Positions 47,462 through 60,231 of a stretch of DNA of 64,000 nt are shown here, one piece after another (the stretch's first letter is position 1; every line of letters begins with the position of its first letter). The notes under the pieces were generated by a model. The model made no database searches, was not told the origin of the DNA, and saw nothing but the letters and a program-made list of their open reading frames with translations. The DNA is taken from contig NC_035173.2 in the NCBI RefSeq assembly GCF_001659605.2, positions 10,435,065 through 10,499,064 of the forward strand, given 5' to 3'. Both the position numbers and the translations under genes were made by a program. Source of the stretch: Manihot esculenta (taxonomy: Eukaryota; Streptophyta; Magnoliopsida; Malpighiales; Euphorbiaceae).

Positions 47462-48274
47462 CTAAAGAAAGAGAAAAACACTAAGGTTCACAAAAACATA
47501 CCCATAAGAACATTCAAAAGTGAGCGTACCTGACACCACCATGTTCGATGTGTCTGCCTCTTGCTGAGCTTGGGTGAAGATCCGAGCTGGAGCTGACGGA
47601 CCTTCTCCACGGAAACCTTCAGAAGAAAAGGCTGACCCTCTTCCTCTGCCTCGACCGCTAACCTGAACCACGGCTGGAGCTGCTGGCTGAGACTGTACTA
47701 ACCGGGGCACAGTAGGACACTCACGTGCTATGTGTCCTTCCTGTCCACACCTAAAACAAGCTGTCGTTCCAACCCGACAGACTCCTTTGTGCGGCCTTCC
47801 GCACCTCAAGCACCTTGAACTGCCTGAGCCAGAGCTTGAGCCACCAAAACCCAAACTAGCCTTCAAATCCTGCCAAAACTTCTTCTTCTTACCCCTAAGG
47901 GTTCTGCCCCACTTCTTGCTTTTCGTGGAGGCTGTACTCAAAGTGGAGGGATCACTCCCTCCTGAACCTGAGATTCTGGAATCCCGAGTCTGAGCATCCT
48001 CCTGAAAAACTCCCATACCTTCTTATGACACTCTGATTCCCAAACTAACATCTCTTCTCTGAACATCCATCTCTACTTCCCTCATACTAGCTGACATCCT
48101 TCTTAGAGCCATTGCTTCTCTGCTTACATCAAAAGACCTTCCAGGGTCCCTTGATGTTCCCCATCTGCTGACTCCCCACGACTGCGCTCTTGGCAGAGCA
48201 GGGGGAAAGGTGTCCATACCTTCCCTCTCAGATGGAACTCCAGTCGATTCCACAGATCGACAAGCACCTCGCAT
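47462..48274 (-). pseudogene. gag: Truncated gag of element B
   Basis: The ATG at 48274 starts MRGACRS, homologous to the gag start of A and D. An in-frame stop lies at 48023-48025. Near 48000 the sequence jumps past the Tyr/Pro-rich and capsid parts to the Ser-rich linker. Two zinc knuckles follow: CLRCGRPHKGVC, which is irregular, and [14 protein letters not shown], which is standard CX2CX4HX4C. A short protease start follows. Without a capsid domain it cannot assemble particles. It might still bind RNA if made. Confidence 0.75.
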
Positions 48275-48547
48275 TCTGGCTCCTCTGAAGAACAACACAC
48301 AAGCATACAATCAATCATTAGCATCATACGGTTCATATGAAAACACATGAACCTGCAACACATACATAACATATCATACATAACATTAATGCCCATGCAT
48401 AAAATCATGGCATTCCACGTCAGCATACAAGACAGGACTCTACATCCTATCCTAGTGGACATGATTTATCCTATTGTGCTTGCCCTTCTATGACCTCTAA
48501 GCTAACCTCTTTCCGATGTGCAACACACCGTACTCTCGAGGAACCAG

Positions 48548-48559
48548 GCTCTGATACCA
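48548..48559 (-). other. Primer binding site of element B (initiator tRNA-Met)
   Basis: The minus strand reads TGGTATCAGAGC, three bases from the 5' LTR start at 48563. Confidence 0.85.
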
Positions 48560-48562
48560 TTC

Positions 48563-50926
48563 TGTAACGACCCGGAAACCGATACCCTACCGTAACGGCC
48601 CGAACCGCCACCGGCGCTAGAATCCAGATCGGCTTAAGGCCGCCAGGACCCGTAGCAAGCTAAACATACCTCCTATCACCTGGTCAAATCCCATACATGA
48701 GCAAAACTTTAACATAAAAACTGAAACATATGATGTATCTCCCGAGCCTGACATGTACGCAACATAACTGAACATAGAGAAACCCTCCTACTAGAGCCCT
48801 CATCAAAACTCTAGCTGGGTCAACATAATAGACATCAAGCCTGGTTCTCATCTCAACATTTAAAACGTTACATAACCATGCATCAACAGGGATTAACCAA
48901 TCTATAGGGCCAAGCACACTCTAATCCATAAACATTAACTCTACTATCAGTTACATACATTATCTCAATTTATATTACATCAACTTATATTACATGTCCA
49001 CTTCTAAAACTACTAAACTGTAACGTAAACATAAACTACCACATTACAAACACACGTCACTTAATCTTTACCCTGCTGACTTCTGAGCTCTGACTTAAAC
49101 CTGCAACACTGGGGTTAGGGGAGAGGGGTGAGCTAAAAAGCCCAGTGAGTAGAAACATAGAAAACAGTTCATTCATTACATGCTTTTATGAAATGCGTCA
49201 TAACACAAAGAAATCACATAACTGTATCTTGTCCGTCTCGGGGTTCATGCAAATAAATATTCCCCACGGACTGTTTTTGAGAGTTCCTTTCTTTGCTAGC
49301 ATCCTTTACTCTCAAGGATCAGACATGACCTCAAAAATCCCTCTGTCGGTGCCCGGCTCCCCCAAAGGAGCTCACACAGGACTTTCACATACATGACAGG
49401 GTGCCTAGTCCACAGAGAGCTCACAAGGACTTTCCTATATGTACTTGTCCGGCTCTCAAAAGACTCACCCAAGACTCAATGACAGATATGGGCTATTGAA
49501 GTCGCCTTGGTCCGAACCTCCTGAATCAACATCAAATAATGCAATGCGTCACATTCGTGAAACTAGTGCAATCATCCTATTACATATAATCATGATGCAT
49601 GAGTATGCTTTAGGCATTCGATTTCGTACATAAAAGATTAGGTTTAGTTCTACTCACCTCCTGGCAGACGCTGACTGACTCTGCAATTGCTAGCACTACT
49701 GGCCTCCTCGGTCCCTCGGGTCCGATCCTACACAGGTGGACTCGAATGAGGTGCCAAACATACTCTAAACAACTCATAAACATACCCCCAAAAACCCCTC
49801 TAAACATCACTAAAACATGCATAGGAAACACCCAAGAAGCGGCTGGACAGGGCACTTTCGGCAGCACTTTCGGCGGCCGAAAGTCCCTTCCAGAGACGAA
49901 ACTCGGGTAGGTTCGGCGGCCGAAACCCTTGGACAGAAACGAAACTCAGCCTTCGGGGGCACGTTCGGCAGCCGAAAGACTGCCTCCCATGCAGGTTCGG
50001 CGGCCGAAACTCCTTTCGGCGGCCGAACCTGGTCCCCTCTGGACGACAGGTCCGATTCTGCCAAGCCAAAAACCAAGCTCAATACACCCAAATCCTTACA
50101 TACTCTCTCCCAAACATGCATACTCACTCCCACATGCATCAACTAGCTTAAACTAACAACATATCATCACATAAACACATATAATCATACATTGGGCATA
50201 AAACCCACATAAATCCTAACATGCATATCTACCCATACTCAACCATCAAAACCTATAAAACTTACTTAAAACTTCTTTAAACATAAGGGAAACAAGGATC
50301 TACACTAACCTCTTGGAGATCGAGGGTTGGTGTGACCCGAACCTTGGAGATGTGGAGGAAACTAGCTCCGGGGTCTCCAAGCTCCAAATCCTTGATCCAA
50401 GCTTAAAACTCTTCAAAACCAAGAATGAAACTCATAAAAACCATAGAAGATTGAAGGAAAACGTGAAATCGACCAAGGGAGGACATGAACTCACCTGGGC
50501 ACGAGAATGGGGAGAAAACTCACCCATTTTCGGTCTGAGGCCTTTTATAGGCGACCGGCTGAGCCACATTCGGCGGCCAAACCAGCACCCTAAAGTCCCC
50601 CATGTTCGGCGGCCGAACTTGAGGTTCGGCAGCCGAACCTAGTTTCTGCCCAACTCAACTTTCGGAAGCCAAAAGTCCATCCGAAACCATCTCATGTTCG
50701 GCGGTCGAACATCACCTTCGGCGGCCGAACCTGGGTTCTTCCTCCTTGGCCTTTTCTCTTCAAAACTCAATTCTTTTTCCATTCAAAACCATGAAATCAG
50801 TAAAACATTTTAGAAAACACATTTTACCCCTCTAGAAGCCTCTGGCATCTTCAAAAATTCCAGGTTCCAACGGAGATTCTGCCGGAAGGTAGAGATTTCG
50901 ATGCCGAAATCTAGCCGGGTATTACA
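48563..50926 (-). repeat. 5' LTR of element B
   Basis: The 2364-bp LTR has TTTTATA at 50543-50549. It lacks 12 bp of a palindrome unit present in the 3' LTR (near 45340). It carries an unrelated block at about 48830-49095. Confidence 0.88.
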
Positions 50927-53900
50927 AGGGGAGTCTCAGGGAGGCGTTCAGGCCTCGGGGTATGGTTTTCCACCCCATTATCCACCCTTCCCACAGGGTT
51001 CAGGGTATCCAATGGGAGGCACATCGGATTATTCCAGCTTTAGCCCCTACCCTACCTACATGCCTTATCCACCTTTCTATCCACCTCACCCCCAGTACCC
51101 AGCTTATCCACCCTCACCCTTTTATCCTCACCCTGCAAACCCCACCTCGGGGAATGCTGCACCCCCACCTCCACCACCTACAGAACCAGCAGCCCCAGTT
51201 ACTCAACCTTCTAGACCTAGCTCAGCCAGTGGGAGCAAGGTCAAGATGACCGACTACACGAAACTGGGTGCCCCCAGTATGAAAAAGGGGATGACCCATT
51301 TGTGTATCTTGAAAGGGTTAAGGTGATCACAGATGAGATTGGGGCTGATGACAGTAGAGCCATTCAGATGGCTGGGTTCACGCTTAAGTGCAAGAAGGCA
51401 CTAGAGTGGTTCAAGAATTATGTGAACCCGAGAGTGGACAGCATGTCTTGAGAGGAGTTTGCAAACGAGTTTGCAGGATGGGCTTTTCCCGATAGTTCAA
51501 GGGAGCTGAAGATGATAGAGTTTGAGCAGTTGAGGTAGACTGATGAGATGAGTGTAGAGGAGTTCACAGACAGATTCTTGGAGCTGTTGCCATTTGCAGG
51601 GCAAAATCTTGATTCAGACCAGAAAAGATCAAAGAGGTATGTCATGAAACTCCACTCCAGATATTCCTCCTTGATCCAGTCAGCAGATAGGGAGAGCTTC
51701 CATGCCATAGTGGATATGGCCCGAAAAATGGAGGCCAGTGCCATTATTCAGGGGACAGTTAAGCAGTCAGTGGCACAGCCTTCGGGTTCTAAGACCCCAG
51801 GCTCTTCTTCTCTTAGTGCAGCAGCTTCAGGCAGCAAGAGGTGGAGCAGTACCACCAAGAAGCCAAAGAAGAACAAGTTCTGGAACAAGGTCAAGTCCAG
51901 TCTGGGACTAGGGAGTGGCTCGAGCTCTGGTACGGATAATGCAGTTTGTGCAAAGTGTGGTAGGCCACACAAGGGAGTTTTTCGGGCTGGGACAGCAGCC
52001 TGCTTCAGATGCGGGCAAGAGGGACACATGGCTCGGGAGTGTCATAGGGCAGCTTTTGGAGCACAGTCTCAGCATACAGCTTCTGGTAGTGTGGCTCAGC
52101 CAGCAGCTCCAGCCGTGACTCAGGCTAGTGGCAGAGGCAGAGGAAGAGGGGCAGCCTCTTCTTCAGTGGGTGTCAGAGGTGAAGGCCCATCAGCTCCAGC
52201 ACGGATCTTCACCATGACGCAACAGGAGGCAGATGCATCTAACACCGTGGTGGCAGGTAACTTAGTCATTGGTTGTTCAGATGTGTATGCCTTGATGGAC
52301 CCTGGTGCATCTCATTCTTTTATTGCTCCGAGAGCCGTCGAGAGGTTAGGACTAATGATCTCTGGGTTAGAGTGTCCTCTCTGGGTCAGTGGACCCAAGT
52401 GTGATCCATCAGTGGCAGAGTCAGTCTACCAGTGCAGTCCAGTCTTTGTTGAGGGGAGATGCCTTTCCGCCGACCTTGTGGTTCTAGACTTGACAGATTT
52501 TGACGTCATTCTAGGGATGGACTGGTTATCTACCCATGGTGCTACCTTGGACTGCAGGGACTAGGTAGTCAGGTTCAGAGGTCAGGATGGGTCAGAGATA
52601 GTCTTCAGAGGAGACAGGAGGGGTACACCTAGAGGTCTGATATCAGCTCTTCAGGCTCGTAGGTTGCTTAGGAGGGGATGTCAGGGGTATTTGGCTCATG
52701 TGAGAGAGCTTAGCAGTCAGATTAGAGAGCCCGCCTCAGTGCCAGTGGTTAGAGAGTTTCTAGACGTCTTCCCAGATGAGCTGCCAGGTTTACCACCTGC
52801 TAGGGAGATAGAGTTCGAGATAGAACTGATGTCTGGAACCCGACCGATCTCTATCCCTCCCTACAGGATGGCTCCAGCTGAGTTGAAGGAATTGAAAGAA
52901 CAGTTGCAAGAGCTAGTAGAAAAGGGCTTCATCCAACCGAGCACCTCACCTTGGAGTGCACCAGTTTTGTTTGTGAGAAAGAAGGATGGATCCCTTAGGC
53001 TTTGTATCGACTACAGGCAGTTGAACAAAGTCACTACCAAGAATAAGTACCCGTTGCCTAGGATCGACGATCTATTTGACCAGCTAGCCGGAGCAGGTTA
53101 TTTCTCCAAAATAGATCTGAGATCGGGGTACCATCAGCTAAGGATAAGGGAGGAGGATGTGCCGAAGACAACCTTCAGGACCAGATATGGGCATTATGAG
53201 TTCCTTGTAATGCCGTTCGGGTTAACCAACGCCCCTGCAGCATTCATGGATCTCATGAATAGAGTGTTTAGCCAATACCTGGATCACTTTGTTATTGTCT
53301 TTATAGATGATATCTTAGTGTATTCCAGGAATGCAGAGGAGCATGCCCATCATCTGAGGTTGGTTCTGCAGACCTTAAGGGAACATGGCTTGTATGCCAA
53401 GTTCTCTAAGTGTGAGTTCTGGCTGAGGAGCATTTCGTTCTTGGGGCATGTAGTGTCAGAGAATGGAATAGAGGTGGACCCCAAGAAGGTAGAAGCTGTG
53501 GCTAACTGGCCTAGACCCACTTCAGTGACAGAGATCAGGAGTTTCTTGGGTTTGGCAGGTTACTACAGGAGGTTCGTCCAGGACTTCTCAAAAATTGCAG
53601 CTCCTCTGACCAGACTAACCAGGAAGAATCAGAAGTTTGTGTGGACCGACCAGTGCGAAGAGAGTTTTGAAGAGCTTAAGAAGAGGTTGACTTCAGCACC
53701 AGTGTTAGCTTTGCCATCTAGTGATGAAGACTTTACAGTCTTTTGTGATGCGTCCCGTGTGGGAATGGGTTGTGTACTAATGCAGAATGAGAGGGTGATT
53801 GCTTATGCTTCTAGACAGCTGAAGAAGCACGAGTTAAATTACCCCACGCATGACCTAGAGATGGCAGCAGTAATCTTTGCACTCAAGATGTGGAGGCACT

Positions 53901-55713
53901 ACCTCTATGGGGTAAAATGTGAGATCTTTACAGATCATAAGAGCCTGCAGTACATCCTGAATCAAAGAGATTTGAATTTGAGATAGAGGAGATGGGTAGA
54001 GCTGCTGAGTGACTATGATTGCAAGATTCAGTATCATCCGGGTAAGGCGAATGTTGTGGCAGACGCCCTAAGCCGGAAGTCACTAGGCAGTCTATCCCAC
54101 ATCACGGCAGAGAGGAGACCAGTGGTGAAGGAGTTTTACAAGCTCATTGATGAAGGTCTACAGTTGGAGTTGTCTGGTACAGGTGCTTTAGTGGCCCAGA
54201 TGAGAGTGACACCTGTGTTTCTGGAGCAAGTGGCTCAGAAACAGCATGAGGACCCAGAGTTAGTGAAGATTGCCAGGACTGTTCAGTCAGGCAAGGACAG
54301 TGAGTTCAGATTTGACAGTAAGGGGATCCTCCGCTATGGGAGACGATTGTGTGTACCAAATGACATAGGGCTAAAAGGAGACATTACGAGGGAGGCTCAT
54401 AATGCAAGATACAGCGTTCACCCCGGAGCCACCAAGATGTATCAAGATCTGAGGAAAGTTTATTGGTGGCCAGCGATGAAGAAAGAAGTGGCACAGTTTG
54501 TGTCAGCCTGCGAAGTGTGTCAGAGGGTGAAGCTGGAACATCAGAAGCCGGCTGGAATGCTTAACCCACTACCTATTCCAGAGTGGAAATGGGAGAATAT
54601 AGCTATGGACTTCGTAGTGGGGTTACCGGCGACGTCCAACAGATTGGACTCCATATGGGTGATTGTGGACAGACTCACCAAATCTGCTCACTTCATTCCT
54701 GTCAGGAGTGGCTATTCTGTGGACAAGTTGGCGCAGGTGTATGTTGATGAGATCGTCAGGCTGCATGGGGTTCCTGTTTCAATAGTGTCTGATAGAGGGC
54801 CCCAGTTCACGTCTAGGTTTTGGCGGAGTCTGCAGAATGCCATGGGTACCAGGTTGGATTTCAGTACTGCCTTCCACCCCCAGACTGACGGACAGTCAGA
54901 AAGGACCATCCAGACTATCGAGGATATGCTTAGAATGTGTGTGATAGATTTTGGCGGTTCTTGGAGGCAGCATCTACCCTTGGTGGAGTTTGCCTACAAT
55001 AACAGCCATCATGCTAGCATCGGGATGGCTCCATATGAAGCTTTATACGGAAGGAAGTGCAGGTCACCTGTTTGCTGGGACGAAGTTGGAGAGAAGGCCT
55101 TGGCAGGGCCTGAGCTAGTAGAGATTACCTGCAGGGTGGTACCCATAATCAGAGAAAGGATCAAGACTGCTGCAAGCAGACAGAAGAGTTATGCAGACAT
55201 CCGCAGACGGCAAGTAGAGTTTCAGGAGGGGGATTTGTTATTGCTCAAGGTGTCTCCAATGAAAGGAGTGGTTCGCTTTGGGAAGAAAGGTAAATTGGCT
55301 CCACGGTACATCGGACCCTTTGAAGTCTTGTAAAAGATTGGGAATGTGTCGTACAAGCTGGATTTACCTGCTTCAATGGAAAGAATCCATCCGGTTTTCC
55401 ATGTTTCCATGTTGAGAAAGTTCGTGTCAGATCCGGGCAAGGTTCTTAGTGAGCCTGATGTGGAGATCCAAGAGGATCTCACTTATGTTGAACAGCCAGT
55501 ATGGATCCTAGACACACAGATCAGGAAGCTGAGAAACAAGGAAATCCCGATGGTGAAAGTCCTGTGGAACCACCACAATATGGAAGAGTGCACTTGGGAG
55601 ACACGGGAGTCCATGCTCCAGCAATACCCTTATCTTTTCTGAGGTTAGTTCCTTATGAGTTTTATGTGCTTTGTATGTATGATAGGTGTATGCCATGCTA
55701 TGTGTTAGTTGAG

Positions 55714-55750
55714 GAACATTCGGGGACGAATGTTCTTAAGGGGGGGAGAA
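55714..55750 (+). promoter_or_regulatory. Hairpin and polypurine tract of element A
   Basis: GAACATTCG (55714-55722), loop GGGA, and CGAATGTTC (55727-55735) form a perfect 9-bp stem. The purine tract AAGGGGGGGAGAA follows and touches the 3' LTR at 55751. Confidence 0.75.
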
Positions 55751-57949
55751 TGTAATACCCGGCTAGACTCCGGTATCAGAATTCCTACCGTCCGGTGGAA
55801 TCTCGGATGTCGGAGACCTCTAGAAGGGTAAAACCATATTTTCATAAAATGTTTTAATGTATTTGATGCTTTTAAGTAAAAAGGAAAATGAGTTTTGTAT
55901 GAAAATAACCTTGGAGGAAAACCCAGGTTCGGCCGCCGAACCTCAAGTTCGGCCGCCGAACATGCAGGCATTTCTGGTGTGCCTTAGGCCCCCGAAGGCA
56001 TAAGTGAGGGAAGTCCAGGTTCGGCCGCCGAACATGGCATGCATGCGGAGGCACGTTCGACCCCGAACGTGGCCTGGCCAGCCACTATAAAAGGGTCCCT
56101 TAGCCGAAATGGGCGAGCTTTTCTCCCCATTTTCGGCCAAGGTGAGCTCTCTGCCGTCCCTCACCAATCTTTGAGTTATTCCTTCAAATCTTTCACGATT
56201 TTCACAAGTTTTCATCTTGTTTTGAAGATTTTCAAGTTTTGAGCAAGTTTTGAGCTTGGAGACCCAAGGAAGTTGAAAATCTCCCATCTCCAAGATTAGG
56301 TCGTCTCTCTCTCAATCTTCAAGAGGTAAGAGCCGATCTTAAGCTCATTGCATGTTTTAAGTAAGTTTTATGAAGATCTATGGGGTAGAATGCATGTTTA
56401 GCTTATGGTTAGGTTTATGAGTTTATGTTGTGTTTTTGAACAATGTGGCTTGCAAATGCATGTTTGATGTGTTGTAGATGGGGTTTTAGATAGTTTGAAG
56501 CCCCTAGGAGCTTGTATGCTTGTGTATGTGTGTTGTAGAATAGGTTATGTATGTTTGGGAAGTTTTTGAGGCAAATGTGCATAGAAGAGCTAAGTTTCTG
56601 CCATTATGGGAGAAACCAGGTTCAGCAGTCGAAGGAACTTTCGGCTGCCGAACATGCTTATGGATGCAGCCTTCGGCTGCCGAAGCTTGCCCCCGAAAGG
56701 AGACTTTCGTCTCTGTCTGGGAGTTTCGGCCGCCGAAAGTGCTGCCGAACATGCATGAGTTTCGCCTCTGTCTGGGAGTTTCGGCCGCCGAAGGTGCCGT
56801 CGAACCTGCCTGACTTTCGGCTCTGGAGGGACTTTCAGCCGCCGAACCTGCCGCCGAAAGTGCCCTGTCCAGCCCTCTTTTGCATGTTTTTCTATGGTTG
56901 TTTCATAATGTTCTAGGGGGTTTTTGGGGAATGTTTTTAGAGTTATGTTCTAGTTGTTTGGTCCCTCATTTGAGTCTACCTGTGTAGGTTCGGACCCGAG
57001 GAACCGAGGACCCCAGCAGTGAGTTCAGCTGCTTCTGAGTCAGTAGAGCTTCAGCCAGAGGTGAGTGGAATAACCCTTATGCTTTTAAATAAATAAATCA
57101 GTTTTAGCATGATTCACGCATCATGAATGCCATGAGATATAATAGGATGTTTGCATTAGACTCACGAATATGTTGCATTGCATAATATGTTGATGATGTG
57201 GATGAATGTTGAATGATCCTTTAGTCCCCATATGTTATGATGATGATGATACGGTACGGAAGACCAGTGAGGCCCATTCTACGCCCCTGGCACCATGTAA
57301 GAGAAAGACCAGTGAGGCCCATTCTACGCCCCTGGCATAGTTGGACCATGTTATGTTATGTTATGTAAGAGAAAGACCAGCGAGGCCCATTCTACGCCCC
57401 TGGCACAGTTGGACCATGTAGGGGACTATTGGTGACAAATTCATCCTTGATGTGATTAGCTGTGATGTGATGCATTTCATGTTATCATATGTTTTAAATG
57501 TTTTATTATTCTGCTCACTGGGCTCTTGTAGCTTACCCCTCTCCCTTAACCCCCAGGCTTGCAGGTACAGGGTAGACCAGGAGGTCAGCAAGAGTAATGA
57601 AGTCTTGTGTATGTAATAGCTAGAATGTGGACATGACAAATTGTAGAATGATGTAATGTAAAAGTACAGTATAGATATGTAATGTATTGATGTTTAAGGA
57701 TGTTAGAAGTGTGCTTGACCATAGTATGTTGTAATCCCTTTTTGATATATGATCTTAATGTTTATTGATGATTATGTTTAACCAACTCAACACATGTTAT
57801 GCCACCCATTGGGGGCATTGATGAGGTCCCATAGAGGGATCAATGTTTATAGTTATGTTTATGTTCAGTGCATGTATAGGTTGAGTTGGTGTATGAGGAA
57901 ATGCTAAAAGAAAAGTTTTAAGTTTTTTTTGTGTATTTTGTTGATCATG
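55751..57949 (+). repeat. 3' LTR of element A (cut by element C)
   Basis: 2199 bp match the 5' LTR closely. It lacks one 20-bp palindrome unit (a single copy at 56020, against two at 41336/41356). It has three minisatellite copies, where the 5' LTR has two. TATAAAA is at 56086-56092. TCATG at 57945-57949 would be the target copy for element C. Confidence 0.88.
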
Positions 57950-60231
57950 TGTAACGACCCGGAAATCGGACCGCTACCGGCGCTAGGATCCAGATCGGCA
58001 TAAGGCCGCCGGGAACCGTAGCAAGCCTGACATAACCTGTAATCCTGTTTAATCCCATACATGATCAACAATACTCATAAACCTGTAAACATTCTCATAT
58101 AACAACCAAGCTCAACCTGTACATAAACATAAACATAACATAAACCTCCACTGGAGCCCTCATCAAAATGCTCCAATGGGGTATCTCATCATACATAAGC
58201 TTGGCTGAAACATAACCTCATATCTCATATCATAAAGACCATGTACATACAAGTGGGATTAACAATCTGTATTGGTCAAGCACAACTCTATCCTCAATAT
58301 TCAAATTTACATAACATAACTTAAAACACTTTTACATTACATCATAATACAATTGTCATGTCCACAATCTAACTGTTACAAAAAATATGCTTCAAAACTC
58401 TGGCTAACCTCCTGGTCTACCCTGTACCTGCACATCTGGGGTTAGGGGAGAGGGGTAAGCTACAAAGCCCAGTGAGCAGAATAGTAAAACATTTAAAACA
58501 TATGATAACATGAAATGCATCACATCACAGCTAATCACATCACGGATGGATTTGTCACCAATAGTCTCCTACATGGACCAACTGTGCCAGGGGCGTAGAA
58601 TGGGCCTCACTGGTCTTTCTCTTACATAACATAACATAACATGGTCCAACTGTGCCAGGGGCGTAGAATGGGCCTCACTGGTCTTCCGTATCGTATCATC
58701 ATCATCATAGCATAGGAGGACTAATGGATCATTCAACATCCATCCACATCATCAAACATAATATGCAATGCACATATTCGTGAGTCTAATGCAACACCCT
58801 ATTATCTCATGGCATTTATGATGCGTGAATCATGCTAAACTGATTTATTTATTTAAAAGCATAATAGTTATTCCACTCACCTCTGGCTGAAGCTCTACAG
58901 ACTCTGAAGCAGCTATCTCACTGCTGAGGTCCTCGGTTCCTCGGGTCCGAACCTACACAGGTGGACTCCAATGAGGGACCAATCATACATAAACATAACT
59001 CTAATAAACTCCCCAAAAACCCCCTAAGAACATCAAGAAACAACTTCATAAAAACATGCAAGAAATGGCTGGACAGGGCACTTTCGGCGGCAGCTTCGGC
59101 GGCCGAAAGTCCCTCCAGAGCAGAAAGTCAGGCAGGTTCGGCGGCACCTTCGGCGGCCGAAACTCCCAGACAGAGGCGAAACTCATGCATGTTCGGCGGC
59201 ACCTTCGGCGGCCGAAAGTCCCAGACAGAGACGAAAGTCTCTTTTCGGGGGCAACTTCGGCAGCCGAAAGGCCTGCCTCACCAGCCATGTTCGGCGGCCG
59301 AAAGTGCCTTCGGCTGCCGAACCTGGTTTCTGCCAAAGGGCAGAAACTTGGCTCCTTTGTGCATTTTCGCCTCCAAACTCACCAATCATGCATATACCTC
59401 AGTTAAATCATGCATACAAGTTCCTAGGGGTCTCAAACAAACAATTGCCCCAACTACAACACTTCAAGCATACTCAAACATGCCACATTGTTCAAGAATC
59501 ACATAAAACCTAACATTTGCTTAAAAACTCATACAACCCTATACATGCCATTCTACCCCATAAAATCACTTAAAACTTACTTAAAACACATGAGGAGCTT
59601 AAGATCGGCTCTTACCTCTTGAAGATCGAGAGGAAGACGACCTAAACTTGGAGATCCACGAAAATGAGCTCCTGAGTTCCCAAAGCTCCAAAACTTGTTT
59701 CAACAGTTCAAAACCTTCAATGCAAAGCTTAAAACTCAAGAAAAATGGTGGGGATTTGGAGGAAAAACATTAGATTTGCAAAGGGAAGGTCGGAAGCTTG
59801 CTGTGGCCGAAAATGGGAGAAAGCTCGCCCATTTCGGCTAAGTGCCCCTTTTATAGGCGGCTGGCCAGGCCATGTTCGGGGGCCGAATGTGCCTCCGCAT
59901 CCATGAAATGTTCGGCGGCCGAACTTGACTTTCGGCGGCCGAACTTGACTTTCGGCGGCCGAACCTGGACTGCCCTCACTCATGCTTTCGGGGGCCTAAC
60001 GTGCCTCCAAAACGCATGCACGTTCGGTGGCCGAACTTGACTTTCGGCGGTCGAACCTGGGTTTTCCTCCAAAGACTTTTCATGCAAAAACTCATTTAAT
60101 TTCATACTTAAAACTATTAAAACATGAAAACATTTTTATAAAACATGATTCTACCCTTCTAGAGATCTCCGACATCCGAGATTCCACCGGACGATAGGAA
60201 TTCCGATACCGTAGTCTAGCCGGGTATTACA
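57950..60231 (-). repeat. 3' LTR of element C
   Basis: The 2282-bp LTR ends in CGGGTATTACA. Three palindromes start at 59911, 59931 and 59951 with an exact 20-bp period and almost identical spacers. TTTTATA at 59849-59855 is the TATA box. Two minisatellite copies lie near 58588 and 58660. Confidence 0.88.

Larger units (their letters stand above)
43905..50926 (-). mobile_element. Element B: short, internally deleted gypsy element inserted in gag of A
   Basis: B is flanked by the duplication AGGGG (43900-43904 and 50927-50931). The two LTRs (43905-46364 and 48563-50926) enclose only 2198 bp. That stretch holds a primer site, gag scraps, a degraded protease/RT remnant and the polypurine tract with its hairpin. 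It is a non-autonomous derivative of a family related to, but distinct from, A/C/D/H. The solo LTR at 5595-8153 belongs to the same family. Confidence 0.9.
43640..55642 (+). pseudogene. gag-pol: Gag-pol polyprotein of element A, split by element B and with nonsense codons
   Basis: The ATG at 43640 opens gag. The frame runs to 43904, jumps element B and resumes at 50932. It contains the Tyr/Pro-rich segment (50950-51200), the capsid region and zinc knuckles near 51950-52040. Protease (DPGAS near 52300), RT with FIDD near 53300 and RNase H near 53750 follow. Integrase has HPGATK (near 54420), MDFVVGLP and VSDRGPQF, and the chromodomain-like tail ends at 55642. A one-base deletion near 51272 shifts the frame. 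In-frame stops lie at 51449, 51536, 52562, 53984 and 55331. The residues around RT and integrase active sites look unchanged between the stops. Confidence 0.92.
41067..57949 (+). mobile_element. Element A: Tekay-like gypsy element, split twice
   Basis: On the plus strand the order is 5' LTR, Met primer site, gag-pol, polypurine tract and 3' LTR. Element B interrupts gag (43905-50926) and element C interrupts the 3' LTR (from 57950). The last roughly 100 bases of the 3' LTR should lie beyond C, outside the window. Confidence 0.9.
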
